A stretch of DNA of 64,000 nt from Bacteroidota bacterium. GTDB lineage: Bacteria; Bacteroidota; Bacteroidia; Bacteroidales; Cfx3-03. Made by a program: the position numbers and the translations under genes. Positions 1 through 8,845 of the stretch are shown in pieces. The stretch's first letter is position 1; each line of letters begins with the position of its first letter. Below the pieces are notes generated by a model that was given only the letters and a program-made list of their open reading frames with translations, searched no databases and was not told the origin of the DNA. The stretch lies in assembly GCA_013390605.1 (NCBI GenBank), contig JACAUB010000001.1:2764884-2828883 (forward strand), written 5' to 3'.

Positions 1-638
1 GTGAAACGCTTTCGCGTTTTTCGTGCGCCGCTTCAACCGGCGCCAGTCATGCAATGCTACTCGAACTATTTTCAGAACCTAAAATTGATATAAAGGAGAA
101 CTTTATACATACAACTTTAGGTAGAGGTTTAGCAGGGTCCGTTGAAGGATGGATTGGAAGAGTTAAAAGTGTCAATATAGGTAAAGTACAGCTAAATAAC
201 GTGTTAAGTTTTTTTACGGATACCAATAGTTATGCTAAAAACTTTGTACTCGCAGGACGGAATGGTACAATTGGTGGAGATTTAATGGGTCGCTTTATTG
301 TTACAATAGACTATAAACGACAAATGATGTATTTTGAAACCAATGGCACTTCAAAACTACCATTTGAGTTTAACATGGCTGGGTTTGATATTGTAAGCTC
401 TGGAGACTTTCTGGACCAAATGGAAGTTGTAAATGTGATCGAAAAAAGTCCTGCTTATGAAGCAGGAATGCGAGCAGGCGATTTCGTTATCCGACTTAAT
501 AATTTGCGGGGAAAAGCACTTTCAGTTAATGAATTAAATAATATTTTACGTGGCCGGCCCGGAAAAAAGATTAAAATGATACTGAATAGAAATGATAAAA
601 AAATAAAAATTGAATTTAAATTAAGAAGACTAATTTAA
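1..638 (+). CDS. Retropepsin-like aspartyl protease with C-terminal PDZ domain, 3' part only
   Basis: The gene runs in from the left edge: the frame is open from base 3 to the stop at 638, and the ATG at 54 is internal. Bases 36-56 read TGASHAM, which fits the DTGA-type active-site motif of retropepsin-like proteases, but the codon before it gives Ser instead of the catalytic Asp. Further on is IGGDLMGRF followed by VTIDYKRQ, typical of the second half of such a protease domain, then a PDZ fold over the last 90 residues (SPAYEAGMRAGDFVIRLNN). The family is usually exported and envelope-associated; the substrate is unknown. The first ~35 bases are GC-rich and unlike the rest, so the Asp-to-Ser change may be an assembly-edge artefact rather than biology. 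Confidence 0.75.
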   Translation, partial: ETLSRFSCAASTGASHAMLLELFSEPKIDIKENFIHTTLGRGLAGSVEGWIGRVKSVNIGKVQLNNVLSFFTDTNSYAKNFVLAGRNGTIGGDLMGRFIVTIDYKRQMMYFETNGTSKLPFEFNMAGFDIVSSGDFLDQMEVVNVIEKSPAYEAGMRAGDFVIRLNNLRGKALSVNELNNILRGRPGKKIKMILNRNDKKIKIEFKLRRLI

Positions 639-712
639 AAGTCGAGACACTGCAGTCACCATATTTATTAGGCTTTTGCCAATATATAATCTTTTATTTT
701 AACGATTATACT

Positions 713-720
713 TACTTTTG
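713..720 (+). promoter_or_regulatory. Bacteroidota -7 promoter element before the GH25 gene
   Basis: TACTTTTG matches the -7 consensus TAnnTTTG. It lies 25 bases before the lysozyme ATG, which would give a short leader. No TTG is seen at the -33 distance, so only half of the promoter is recognisable. Confidence 0.5.
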
Positions 721-745
721 CAAGTACATTCCCTTTGTTAAAATA

Positions 746-1552
746 ATGAAAAGAATCAATAAAACCCGATTTTCAATTGCACTTATTATCTTCGGCCTTT
801 TACTTGCTCTTGTGGTAAAAGGTGCTGTTTCAATATATGGGTGGATGGGAAATTCTCCCTCTGATGACGAAATTCTCCCAGTGGAATCTACTGAAAAAGT
901 TTATTATAAAGATTGTGGCATTCCAATACCCGGTAACTATTCAGTACATGGCATAGACATCTCCAAACACCAATACAACATAAATTGGAAACAAGTGGAA
1001 GAAATGGAAGTAAATGGGGATAAGCTCTCATTTGTTTTCATTAAAGCAAGCGAAGGGGCTACACGGAATGACGATTTTTTTCAAAAAAACTGGAAAAGTG
1101 CTGGAAAAACAAGATTGCTACGGGGTGCTTACCATTTTTTCAGACCAGCAAAGGACTCCAGAACACAAGCTTACCTCTTCATGCATCAGCTGAAATTAAA
1201 GAGGGGTGATCTTCCTCCAGTCGTTGATATTGAACGTGGAAATCGTCAAACATCAAAACATATTCAGAAGTCGCTTCAGGATTTTCTGGATATTCTGGAA
1301 CATGAATATAGCGTTAAACCTATTATATACACGAATCTTTCATTTTACACAAAGCATCTGGCAGGTAAATTTGAAGACTATCCTATCTGGATTGCGTATT
1401 ATATGGATGATCCATTTCAACTCCCGGACAATCGGAACTGGAGCTTTTGGCAACATAGCGAAAGTGGTAGGGTTAACGGAATTCGGGGCAAAGTAGATTT
1501 TAATGTTTTCCATGGAAACATAGTCCAACTTAAAGCATTGTGTATTAAATAA
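746..1552 (+). CDS. GH25 family lysozyme (N-acetylmuramidase), membrane-anchored
   Basis: The 268-residue protein has an N-terminal membrane segment (about residues 9-29) and then a GH25 catalytic domain. Visible family landmarks are HGIDISKHQ near residue 69, FIKASEGAT, the catalytic-type DxE in PPVVDIERG, WIAYY, and a terminal WQHSESGRVNGIRGKVDFNVF block. GH25 enzymes cleave the beta-1,4 bond between MurNAc and GlcNAc in peptidoglycan. The domain would sit on the periplasmic side, so cell-wall remodelling is likelier than attack on other cells; that is inference. It is followed after 22 bases by cobQ on the same strand, possibly co-transcribed but with no evident shared function. Confidence 0.9.
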   Translation: MKRINKTRFSIALIIFGLLLALVVKGAVSIYGWMGNSPSDDEILPVESTEKVYYKDCGIPIPGNYSVHGIDISKHQYNINWKQVEEMEVNGDKLSFVFIKASEGATRNDDFFQKNWKSAGKTRLLRGAYHFFRPAKDSRTQAYLFMHQLKLKRGDLPPVVDIERGNRQTSKHIQKSLQDFLDILEHEYSVKPIIYTNLSFYTKHLAGKFEDYPIWIAYYMDDPFQLPDNRNWSFWQHSESGRVNGIRGKVDFNVFHGNIVQLKALCIK

Positions 1553-1574
1553 GCGGATCTGAATTAATTTATCG

Positions 1575-3047
1575 ATGCGACTAAAACCGTTAATGTTTGT
1601 TGGAACAGGTTCTGACGTAGGCAAAAGTGTAATTACTGCGGGCTTCTGTCGCATTTTAAAACAAGACGGCTTCTCTCCTGCTCCTTTTAAGGCTCAAAAC
1701 ATGTCGCTGAATAGTTTTGCGACACCTGATGGGCTGGAAATAGGAAGAGCTCAAGCTGTTCAGGCAGAAGCCGCTGGGATACCATGCAATACAAATATGA
1801 ACCCCATTCTCTTAAAACCAACAGGCGATATGGAGTCGCAAGTAGTTTTAAATGGAAAACCAATCGGGAATCAACATGCTCAAGAATATTTCAATGGCAA
1901 ATATCATAATCAACTCTTCAAGGAGGTATGTAATGCTTTTGATCTATTAAGCAAAGATTATAATCCAATTGTAATGGAAGGTGCCGGAAGCATTTCGGAG
2001 GTTAATCTCTGGGATCGTGATATTGTCAATATGCGAATGGCAAAATATGCCAACGCATCAACTATTTTAGTTGCCGATATTGATCGTGGTGGTGCAATAG
2101 GATCTGTTTATGGCAGTATTCTTTTACTTCCTCCCGAAGAACGTAAATTAATTTCAGGTATTTTAATCAATAAATTCAGGGGTGATCTTAATCTATTCGA
2201 AGGTGGGAAGAAAATTATTGAATCATTAACTGGAATCCCTGTCCTTGGAGTTCTCCCCTACTATCACGATATCCATATTGATCAAGAAGATGCAGTTCCT
2301 TTAGATAAAAAAAACAAAAAAGCACAAGAAGGAAAAATAAATATTGCAGTTGTCCTTCTAAAAAGGATGTCAAATTTTACAGATTTTAATTTATTAGAAC
2401 AGATTAAAGAAATAAATATATACTACGCTACGGCTCCTAAAGATTTGGAAGCAGCAGATATTATTATTCTACCCGGGTCTAAAAATACGATAGAAGATCT
2501 TACAGACTTAAGAAAAAGAGATTTCGAACCCACTTTATTGAAAGCAAATAAAGATGGTAAATCTATAATTGGCATCTGCGGAGGGTTTCAAATGATGGGG
2601 GCTATCATTGAGGACCCTCATCAAATTGAGAGCACTAATAAATATATTAAGGGATTTAATCTATTGCCTTTAAGAACAATAATAACGAAAGAAAAACGAA
2701 CCATAGACACTAAATTCTTCTTTCGAAATCAGAAAACGATTTGTCATGGATACGAAATACACATGGGATTAACTGAAATTCAGCCAGATCAAGTTTCTTC
2801 AGCTTTATGTATTTTAGAAGATGGCACCAAAGATGGGTACTATTCCAGTAGTCGCTGTTGGGGAACATATCTTCATGGAATTCTTGATAATCCGCCTGTT
2901 ATCAGAGAACTAATCGCTCCCTTCTCGACTAAAGATATTATCATACCGGATATATTAGAGTTTAAAGATCAACAATATAACAAACTAGCCAACCATATTA
3001 GGTGTTATGTTAATGTGGATAAAATTTATAAAAGTTTACAAGAATAA
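1575..3047 (+). CDS. cobQ: Cobyric acid synthase
   Basis: This glutamine- and ATP-dependent enzyme amidates the b, d, e and g carboxylates of adenosylcobyrinic acid diamide. The 490-residue protein has the full family layout. An N-terminal P-loop-like ATP domain (GTGSDVGKSVITAG near residue 10, FKAQNMSLNS, ADIDRGGAIG) is followed by a class I glutamine amidotransferase domain with the nucleophile Cys335 in GICGGFQMMG and the YLHG motif with His434. Length matches the family norm of about 490. It lies upstream of the cobalamin riboswitch, on the same strand, so it is not controlled by that switch. It could supply cobyric acid from imported or de novo precursors. Confidence 0.96.
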   Translation: MRLKPLMFVGTGSDVGKSVITAGFCRILKQDGFSPAPFKAQNMSLNSFATPDGLEIGRAQAVQAEAAGIPCNTNMNPILLKPTGDMESQVVLNGKPIGNQHAQEYFNGKYHNQLFKEVCNAFDLLSKDYNPIVMEGAGSISEVNLWDRDIVNMRMAKYANASTILVADIDRGGAIGSVYGSILLLPPEERKLISGILINKFRGDLNLFEGGKKIIESLTGIPVLGVLPYYHDIHIDQEDAVPLDKKNKKAQEGKINIAVVLLKRMSNFTDFNLLEQIKEINIYYATAPKDLEAADIIILPGSKNTIEDLTDLRKRDFEPTLLKANKDGKSIIGICGGFQMMGAIIEDPHQIESTNKYIKGFNLLPLRTIITKEKRTIDTKFFFRNQKTICHGYEIHMGLTEIQPDQVSSALCILEDGTKDGYYSSSRCWGTYLHGILDNPPVIRELIAPFSTKDIIIPDILEFKDQQYNKLANHIRCYVNVDKIYKSLQE

Positions 3048-3080
3048 TAAAAATCGTGTCTGTAATTTAAAAGTTTCATT

Positions 3081-3088
3081 TACCTTTG
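3081..3088 (+). promoter_or_regulatory. Bacteroidota -7 promoter element before the cobalamin riboswitch
   Basis: TACCTTTG is a perfect TAnnTTTG box a few bases before the riboswitch begins, placing the likely transcription start at about 3093-3096, where a riboswitch transcript should begin. A -33 TTG is not evident. Confidence 0.6.
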
Positions 3089-3096
3089 CTGCATCT

Positions 3097-3252
3097 TTGG
3101 TGTCCATGCTGTATGGAGTAAAAGGGAAGCCGGTGTAATTCCGGGACTGTACCCGCAGCTGTAACCCTCACTTGTTTTTCTTGCAAAAGGCCACTTTCAG
3201 TTTCACTGTTGGGAAGGCGTAAGAGAAGAGGGAAGTCAGAAAACCTGCCAAT
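3097..3252 (+). promoter_or_regulatory. Cobalamin (adenosylcobalamin-type) riboswitch
   Basis: The conserved core is readable directly: AAAAGGGAAGCCGGTG (from 3119), then the GGGACTGTACCCGC loop region, CAGCTGTAACCC, GGGAAGG (from 3210) and the B12-box-side segment GGGAAGTCAGAAAACCTGCC ending near 3249. This is the usual order of a cobalamin aptamer. It lies 35 bases before btuF. No U-tract terminator follows, so the switch more likely masks the translation start than ends transcription; that is inference. It should repress the whole uptake and salvage operon when cobalamin is plentiful. Confidence 0.95.
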
Positions 3253-3285
3253 AATAGTAATTGCTTTCGGGAATAAAAGTTAACG

Positions 3286-4434
3286 ATGAAAAAATCATTG
3301 CGTTCAGTCCTTATTGGGACCAGCCTATTGGCACTACTTTTTAGTAGCTGCATTAATTCAAGTAACACCGGTGCAAAGTCATCAGATGCTACTTTTAATA
3401 TTGAACCATCTCGTTACGCACGAGAGTTCTCCATCAAAACATATTCAAACTACAAAGTTTTAGAGGTAAGAGACCCCTTTGATACCTTACGTAATTTGGC
3501 TAGATATGTTCTTGTTCCTCTTAAAGATGCACTTCCAAAAAACCTACCTGCTGGAATTGTCGTTCGTACCCCTGTAAAATCATTTGGAATTACGGCATCT
3601 AATGATGCCTGCTTTGCTGCCAGGCTGGGTGTTCTCACTGCACTAAATTCAGTAGCAGAAAAGAACTACATACATCAGCCTTTTATTGATGAACAGTTTA
3701 AAAAAGGAAAGATTACCGAGATTGGATCAGCCATGAACATCAATGCAGAAAAGTTAATGCATGCAGGTCCACAAATACTATTCGTCTCGACCTTTAAAGA
3801 CAATAAATATGGACATCTTAAGCAAACAGGTATTCCTATAATCCAAATGTCGGATTATATGGAAAACCATCCACTCGGACGTGCTGAATGGATTCGGTTC
3901 TTTGGTGCATTTTTTGAAAAAGAGGCTTATGCAAATAAAATATTTGATTCAATCGCTAATAATTATGAGCGTCTTTGCAAATTAACAATTAATCTCCCCT
4001 CTTCTCAGCGTCCAACTATTTTTTCAGGAAAGCTCTATGGCAACATCTGGTATGTAGCCGGTGGAAAAAGTTACCCCAGTCATTTTTTTAAAGATGCAGG
4101 TGCGTCATATCTTTGGGCAAATCGTCCCGAAACCGGATCCTTTCCATTAGATTTTGAATCCGTTTATCAAAAGGCAATCAATGCCGATTACTGGCAGATT
4201 CTTGATTTTGTTGAAGAAAACTATACTTATCAAAACCTTAGTACTGAGTACAATCCCTATTCGCATTTCAAGGCTTTTAAAAACAAAAGAATAATTTTCT
4301 GCAATACCCACTATCAAGGCTATTACGAGCAGGGAATGCTAGAACCAGATGTTATTTTGGCTGATCTCATTAAAACACTCCATCCAAATCTATTAAAAGA
4401 TCATCAAAATAAATATTTCAATCTTTTGAAATAA
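3286..4434 (+). CDS. btuF: Cobalamin ABC transporter substrate-binding lipoprotein (BtuF-type)
   Basis: This 382-residue protein starts with a lipoprotein signal (lipobox LFSSC, Cys22), so it is predicted to be tethered in the envelope. The rest has the bilobal periplasmic-binding pattern of the Fe3+/B12 class III family, with the segment GSAMNINAEKLMHAGPQILFVS linking to the second lobe. Its position directly after the cobalamin riboswitch and before the BtuC-type permease and BtuD-type ATPase makes corrinoid the likely ligand rather than a siderophore. From sequence alone the ligand cannot be proved. It hands substrate from BtuB to the inner-membrane transporter. Confidence 0.88.
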   Translation: MKKSLRSVLIGTSLLALLFSSCINSSNTGAKSSDATFNIEPSRYAREFSIKTYSNYKVLEVRDPFDTLRNLARYVLVPLKDALPKNLPAGIVVRTPVKSFGITASNDACFAARLGVLTALNSVAEKNYIHQPFIDEQFKKGKITEIGSAMNINAEKLMHAGPQILFVSTFKDNKYGHLKQTGIPIIQMSDYMENHPLGRAEWIRFFGAFFEKEAYANKIFDSIANNYERLCKLTINLPSSQRPTIFSGKLYGNIWYVAGGKSYPSHFFKDAGASYLWANRPETGSFPLDFESVYQKAINADYWQILDFVEENYTYQNLSTEYNPYSHFKAFKNKRIIFCNTHYQGYYEQGMLEPDVILADLIKTLHPNLLKDHQNKYFNLLK

Positions 4435-4445
4435 CGTTTTATCCA

Positions 4446-5459
4446 ATGAAAAAAGGACGACCTTTTCTTTTACCTCTTTTAATAGGTATACTATTGTTTA
4501 TATTGAATCTGATGTTAGGACCTGTTAAAATACCTATACAGACACTTTTCAATATTATACGGGGTAATGTTGTTGACGACTTATCGGTAAATATATTATT
4601 CCAGATACGTTTACCCCAATCTCTAACTGCCATTTTTGCAGGAGCAGCACTTGCAACAGCAGGTTTATTGATGCAAACGCTATTCAGAAATCCATTAGCA
4701 GGTCCTGATGTATTGGGTATTAGTTCAGGAGCAAGTCTTGGTGTTGCATTAGTAACAATGTTGACAGGCGCATGGTTTGCATTCATGCCACAATTAAACA
4801 TTATCAGTCTGATCTTTTCAGCACTTTTAGGCGCACTAGTCGTCCTAATGATCATTCTTGCACTTTCGCATCGGATTAAAGATAATGCGATGCTATTGAT
4901 TACGGGATTAATGATGGGATATATCAGTTCGGCAGTGGTCGGTGTTCTCACAGTTTATAGCTCTGCCGAAAACCTTCAGGCTTTCACATTATGGGGACTT
5001 GGAACTTTCAGTGCTGTAGGATGGGATAGAATGTATTATTATACTGCAGCAACAATATTGGGGTTGTTAATGGCACTGTTACTACCTAAGCCATTGAATA
5101 CACTTCTACTTGGTGAACGTTATGCACGAAACCTTGGACTACGAATTTCACAAACCCGTTTTATAGTATTGTTTTGTGCAGGATTGTTAACAGCTGTAGT
5201 TACAGCGTTCTGTGGCCCTATAGCTTTTATTGGAGTTGCTACACCGCACATTACACGTTTAACAATTGGAGGGTCTGATCACAAAACACTCTTACCTGCT
5301 AATATGCTCATCGGAGCCTCTGTAGCATTGCTATGTAATCTGATTGCCCGGATGCCGGGTGTTGAAGGAGCACTCCCTATTAATGCGGTAACCTCTTTAA
5401 TGGGTGCGCCAGTAGTTATCTGGGTAGTTTTAACACGACATAAACGAAAATATTTATGA
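4446..5459 (+). CDS. btuC: Cobalamin ABC transporter permease (FecCD/BtuC family)
   Basis: The 337-residue protein is very hydrophobic, with about ten membrane segments, and carries FecCD family blocks such as RLPQSLTAIFAGAALATAGLLMQ and NPLAGPDVLGISSGAS near the N-terminus and GPIAFIGVATPHI towards the C-terminus. It starts 11 bases after btuF, and its stop overlaps the start of the ATPase gene (ATGA-type overlap at 5456-5459), which indicates translational coupling. The pair of permeases would form the inner-membrane channel for corrinoids. Confidence 0.92.
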   Translation: MKKGRPFLLPLLIGILLFILNLMLGPVKIPIQTLFNIIRGNVVDDLSVNILFQIRLPQSLTAIFAGAALATAGLLMQTLFRNPLAGPDVLGISSGASLGVALVTMLTGAWFAFMPQLNIISLIFSALLGALVVLMIILALSHRIKDNAMLLITGLMMGYISSAVVGVLTVYSSAENLQAFTLWGLGTFSAVGWDRMYYYTAATILGLLMALLLPKPLNTLLLGERYARNLGLRISQTRFIVLFCAGLLTAVVTAFCGPIAFIGVATPHITRLTIGGSDHKTLLPANMLIGASVALLCNLIARMPGVEGALPINAVTSLMGAPVVIWVVLTRHKRKYL

Positions 5460-6475
5460 GCACCAATCTGCTGTTTACTGACAATCTGGGTATTGGATAC
5501 AGTGAAAAAAACAATCAGAAACTGTTGCATCAAAACCTTAACCTTGCACTTAAATCAGGTGAGCTTATCTGCATGATGGGGCCAAATGGAGCGGGAAAAT
5601 CAACATTGCTCAAAACACTTGCAGGTTTCATTCCGATGCAGAATGGGGATGCTTTTATTGGTGACAGAAGTATAAAAACACTTCGCGAAAAAGATCTATC
5701 ACATATGGTGAGTGTTGTGCTGACGGAAAAACTCTTTATTGAAGACTTTACGGTACGACAACTTGTTTCGTTAGGTCGGTACCCTTATACAGGGTTCTTT
5801 GGTCGTCTGACAGCTGAAGATAATGAAATCACCGATCAAGCTTTATCAGAGACAGGATTGGAACTGCTTGCTAATCGTAAACTTTCTCAACTCAGTGATG
5901 GAGAGAAACAAAAAGCAATGATAGCAAAGGCGCTTGCACAAGAAACCCCATTACTGATTTTAGATGAACCAACTGCATTTCTGGATTTACCAGGACGTAT
6001 TGAAATAATGCGTCTACTCCGCCAACTTGCAGCCCATAAAAACAAAGGGATATTAGTAACGACGCATGATTTGGAGCAGGCATTACGCTTTGCAGATAAA
6101 TTGTGGCTGATTGCACAAGGGAAACCTATGGTATGTGGAAGTCCTGAAGATCTACTTTTACAAGGCCACATAGAGTCATTCTTTTCCAGGGATGGAATTC
6201 TTTTTGACAGCCAAAGAGGTTGTTTCAGAGCGGACGAAGAATATTCAGAACAAGTATATATTGTTGGAAAAGGAACCACTAGCTATTGGGTTAAAAATGC
6301 ATTAGAACGAAATGGATATAATTCTGATGGAGCTGAAAAAGCAGATATCCAAATTGAAATTACAAGTGGCGAAGATCCATCATTCATCATTACCCGTAAC
6401 AAGGGGGAACAAACAATCACAACATCTATTGAAAGCATGCTTCACGAGTTAAAGAACAATCATACAAATCATTAA
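5456..6475 (+). CDS. btuD: Cobalamin ABC transporter ATPase with C-terminal extension
   Basis: Residues 1 to about 240 are a standard ABC ATPase: Walker A GPNGAGKST near residue 42, Q-loop region SVVLTEK, a signature LSDGEKQK (variant of LSGGQ), Walker B LLILDEPTAFLD and the switch His in TTHDLEQ. The protein is 339 residues, about 90 longer than a minimal BtuD. The extra C-terminal segment (about 245-339) has a VYIVGKGTTSYWVKNAL stretch resembling a small nucleotide-fold strand-loop-helix, function unknown. It powers the BtuC channel. Start overlaps the end of btuC by 4 bases. Confidence 0.9.
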   Translation: MSTNLLFTDNLGIGYSEKNNQKLLHQNLNLALKSGELICMMGPNGAGKSTLLKTLAGFIPMQNGDAFIGDRSIKTLREKDLSHMVSVVLTEKLFIEDFTVRQLVSLGRYPYTGFFGRLTAEDNEITDQALSETGLELLANRKLSQLSDGEKQKAMIAKALAQETPLLILDEPTAFLDLPGRIEIMRLLRQLAAHKNKGILVTTHDLEQALRFADKLWLIAQGKPMVCGSPEDLLLQGHIESFFSRDGILFDSQRGCFRADEEYSEQVYIVGKGTTSYWVKNALERNGYNSDGAEKADIQIEITSGEDPSFIITRNKGEQTITTSIESMLHELKNNHTNH

Positions 6476-6572
6476 AATTAAAGAATAAAATCATAACTAC
6501 TGAAAACTTCTAGATATATGTAGTCCGGAACACATTTGTCATGAAGCTGAAAGTGAAATTAAATCAAATCTT

Positions 6573-8780
6573 ATGAGCTTAAAAATTCGTTTAAAAACAC
6601 TTTTCATAATACTGTTTTTTCCGGCTATCGTGTTCGCACAAATAGACCAGACTCAAAAAACTGTAAACCTACAAGAAGTAGTTGTTGTTGGAACACGTAG
6701 TCCACAAAAAACATCTAACCTTACACAAAAGATTGAGGTTATAAATCAAGAAACCATTCAAAAAATGGGATCAACTGATATAGCCGACCTCTTAAAACAA
6801 GCTATGGGTGTTGATATTGTCCAATACCCAGGACTTCTTTCTGGAATCAATATTCGTGGTTTTCGTCCTCAAACAGGTGGTTTGAATCAGAAAACGCTCA
6901 TCCTCATAAATGGACGCCCCGCTGCTTCAACCAATCTTGCTATGATTGATTTGAATAATGTTGATCGCATTGAAGTCCTTCGAGGACCAGCATCGGCTAT
7001 TTATGGTCCTCAGGCAATGGGGGGAGTAATTAACATTATCACAAAACAAAGTAGCGGAAAGACAAGCGGAAATGTATCACTGACTGCAGGAAGTTTTGGA
7101 ACCTGGGGTGTTGATGCTTCAGCCGGAGGTAATATTACTAAAAATATTGATTTTGATATTAATGGCGGCACCCTGAATCAAGATAAGGACTATACGCTGG
7201 GAAAAGATAATATATTCCGCAATATGTTAGGCCAAAAAAGCATAGGAAATAGTTTTCTAAAAACAGGTAAAACAGAAACTATTGATGACACACGTGGAGA
7301 TGGAATTGAACGGAAAAACACCACTTTCGATAAAAAACATATCAATGGTCGTATTGGAATAAAGCTTGATGAGAACTGGAAATTAAATCTCAGTGGAGAA
7401 TATGTCTGGGCAAATCATGTTAATACACCAGGTGATCTGAGTGATGGAATAAAACATCCTGCTATCAAAGACGTAAAACGTTATTCGGGAGATATTAGCC
7501 TGGAAGGCAAACTATCTGAGAATAATTCATTGACGATTAAAGGATTTACCGGTAAAGAATCAAATTTAGATTATACGGTTTATGAGGATTTATATAATCC
7601 GGATTACAGTGTAACAACTATAGCAATTCCCCCTTATAAATCATACAACCGCAACACCACCTGGACAGGACTCAGCATTGTAGATGTTTTGAAAGCAGGA
7701 AACCACAGTTTTACTTTTGGAATAGAAAATCAAACAGCTACCTTTAATAGCCAGCGTTATGATAAAGCAGGAAAAGAACTAATTACCTATAATCCTGATT
7801 ATAATCAATCTAACACAGGTATTTTCGCTCAGGGCAATCTTATGATGATGGACAATAAATTGATCGTTTCAAGTGGTGTTCGTTTCGATCTGATGAATTA
7901 TAAAATCCTTGAAACAAATTTCTTTAACAACAAAGAAAGCAAAGCAGATAATCAGGTATTTAGTCCTAGCATTGGTGCAAAATATCGTATCACCAATAAT
8001 TTTGCAATAAGGGCTTCGGTATCGAAAGGGTATTCTCCAGCCGATATCTATAGCATTGCAGGTTATACGGAACAAGCCGACTATTATAAAGCGAAACACG
8101 TAGGTATTATTCAAGGAAATCCTGATTTGAAAAACATGGAAAGTACTACTTCAGAAGTAGGCTTTATTTTAACTGATAAAAAAGAAAGAGTCCGTTTCGA
8201 AATAGCATATTTCTCAACCACCTATAAAAATAATGCTATAGAAAAGATGACGTTTCCTACCGGAACAAAATTAACCGCAACCGGAGACACAATCGATTCG
8301 TACACCTCTTATGTCAATGCAAAGAATAGTATGATCAATGGAATGGAAACATCTTTATCGGTTCACTTATCCGAAAATAAAAATTACACATTAAATACTG
8401 CTATGCATTGGAACCACTATTTTAAAGCCCAGGAGGTGGTTTCTGAATATGGTGTAGGCGAAGTAAAACATCGCATGTACAATATTGCTAACAACACGGT
8501 ACGTTTCGATATCAACTTCCAACACATCAATGGATTATTTGCAGGAATTAATGCACGTTATGTTAACGATCGTTACGACCGCAACTGGGATTACTGGGAT
8601 CAATTGGTTGAAATAAAATATGGCGATTTCATTGTAGTGAACGCTAATGCAGGTTACCGTTTCAAAAAACATCAGGTTGCACTTTTTGTTAATAACTTAA
8701 GCGACGAAAACTATTACGAAAAGAGAGGCTTCAACCTTCCCGGACGTTCATTTAATATAAAATATTCGTTCACATTCTAG
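6573..8780 (+). CDS. btuB: TonB-dependent outer-membrane cobalamin receptor
   Basis: The 735-residue protein has a signal peptide (residues 1-22, cleavage after VFA), a TonB-box-like VVVVGTR, then a plug domain with INIRGF, LILINGRP and IEVLRGPASAIYGPQAMGGVINIITK, and a C-terminal 22-strand-type barrel ending in phenylalanine (KYSFTF), the usual assembly signal. It lies within the riboswitch-controlled operon between btuD and cobS, which supports corrinoid as the substrate. There is a 97-base gap before it with no second riboswitch, so it depends on upstream transcription or on a weak internal promoter. Confidence 0.9.
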   Translation: MSLKIRLKTLFIILFFPAIVFAQIDQTQKTVNLQEVVVVGTRSPQKTSNLTQKIEVINQETIQKMGSTDIADLLKQAMGVDIVQYPGLLSGINIRGFRPQTGGLNQKTLILINGRPAASTNLAMIDLNNVDRIEVLRGPASAIYGPQAMGGVINIITKQSSGKTSGNVSLTAGSFGTWGVDASAGGNITKNIDFDINGGTLNQDKDYTLGKDNIFRNMLGQKSIGNSFLKTGKTETIDDTRGDGIERKNTTFDKKHINGRIGIKLDENWKLNLSGEYVWANHVNTPGDLSDGIKHPAIKDVKRYSGDISLEGKLSENNSLTIKGFTGKESNLDYTVYEDLYNPDYSVTTIAIPPYKSYNRNTTWTGLSIVDVLKAGNHSFTFGIENQTATFNSQRYDKAGKELITYNPDYNQSNTGIFAQGNLMMMDNKLIVSSGVRFDLMNYKILETNFFNNKESKADNQVFSPSIGAKYRITNNFAIRASVSKGYSPADIYSIAGYTEQADYYKAKHVGIIQGNPDLKNMESTTSEVGFILTDKKERVRFEIAYFSTTYKNNAIEKMTFPTGTKLTATGDTIDSYTSYVNAKNSMINGMETSLSVHLSENKNYTLNTAMHWNHYFKAQEVVSEYGVGEVKHRMYNIANNTVRFDINFQHINGLFAGINARYVNDRYDRNWDYWDQLVEIKYGDFIVVNANAGYRFKKHQVALFVNNLSDENYYEKRGFNLPGRSFNIKYSFTF

Positions 8781-8845
8781 GCTTTATAATCCATATAATA
8801 TAATCATCAACAAATCATTCATTAGCGACTCAATAAGCGATTTCA

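Noticed and set aside
6476-6572. Second riboswitch before btuB
   Set aside because: No aptamer core (GCCACTG-like box or AAGCCGGTG block) is present in this short gap.
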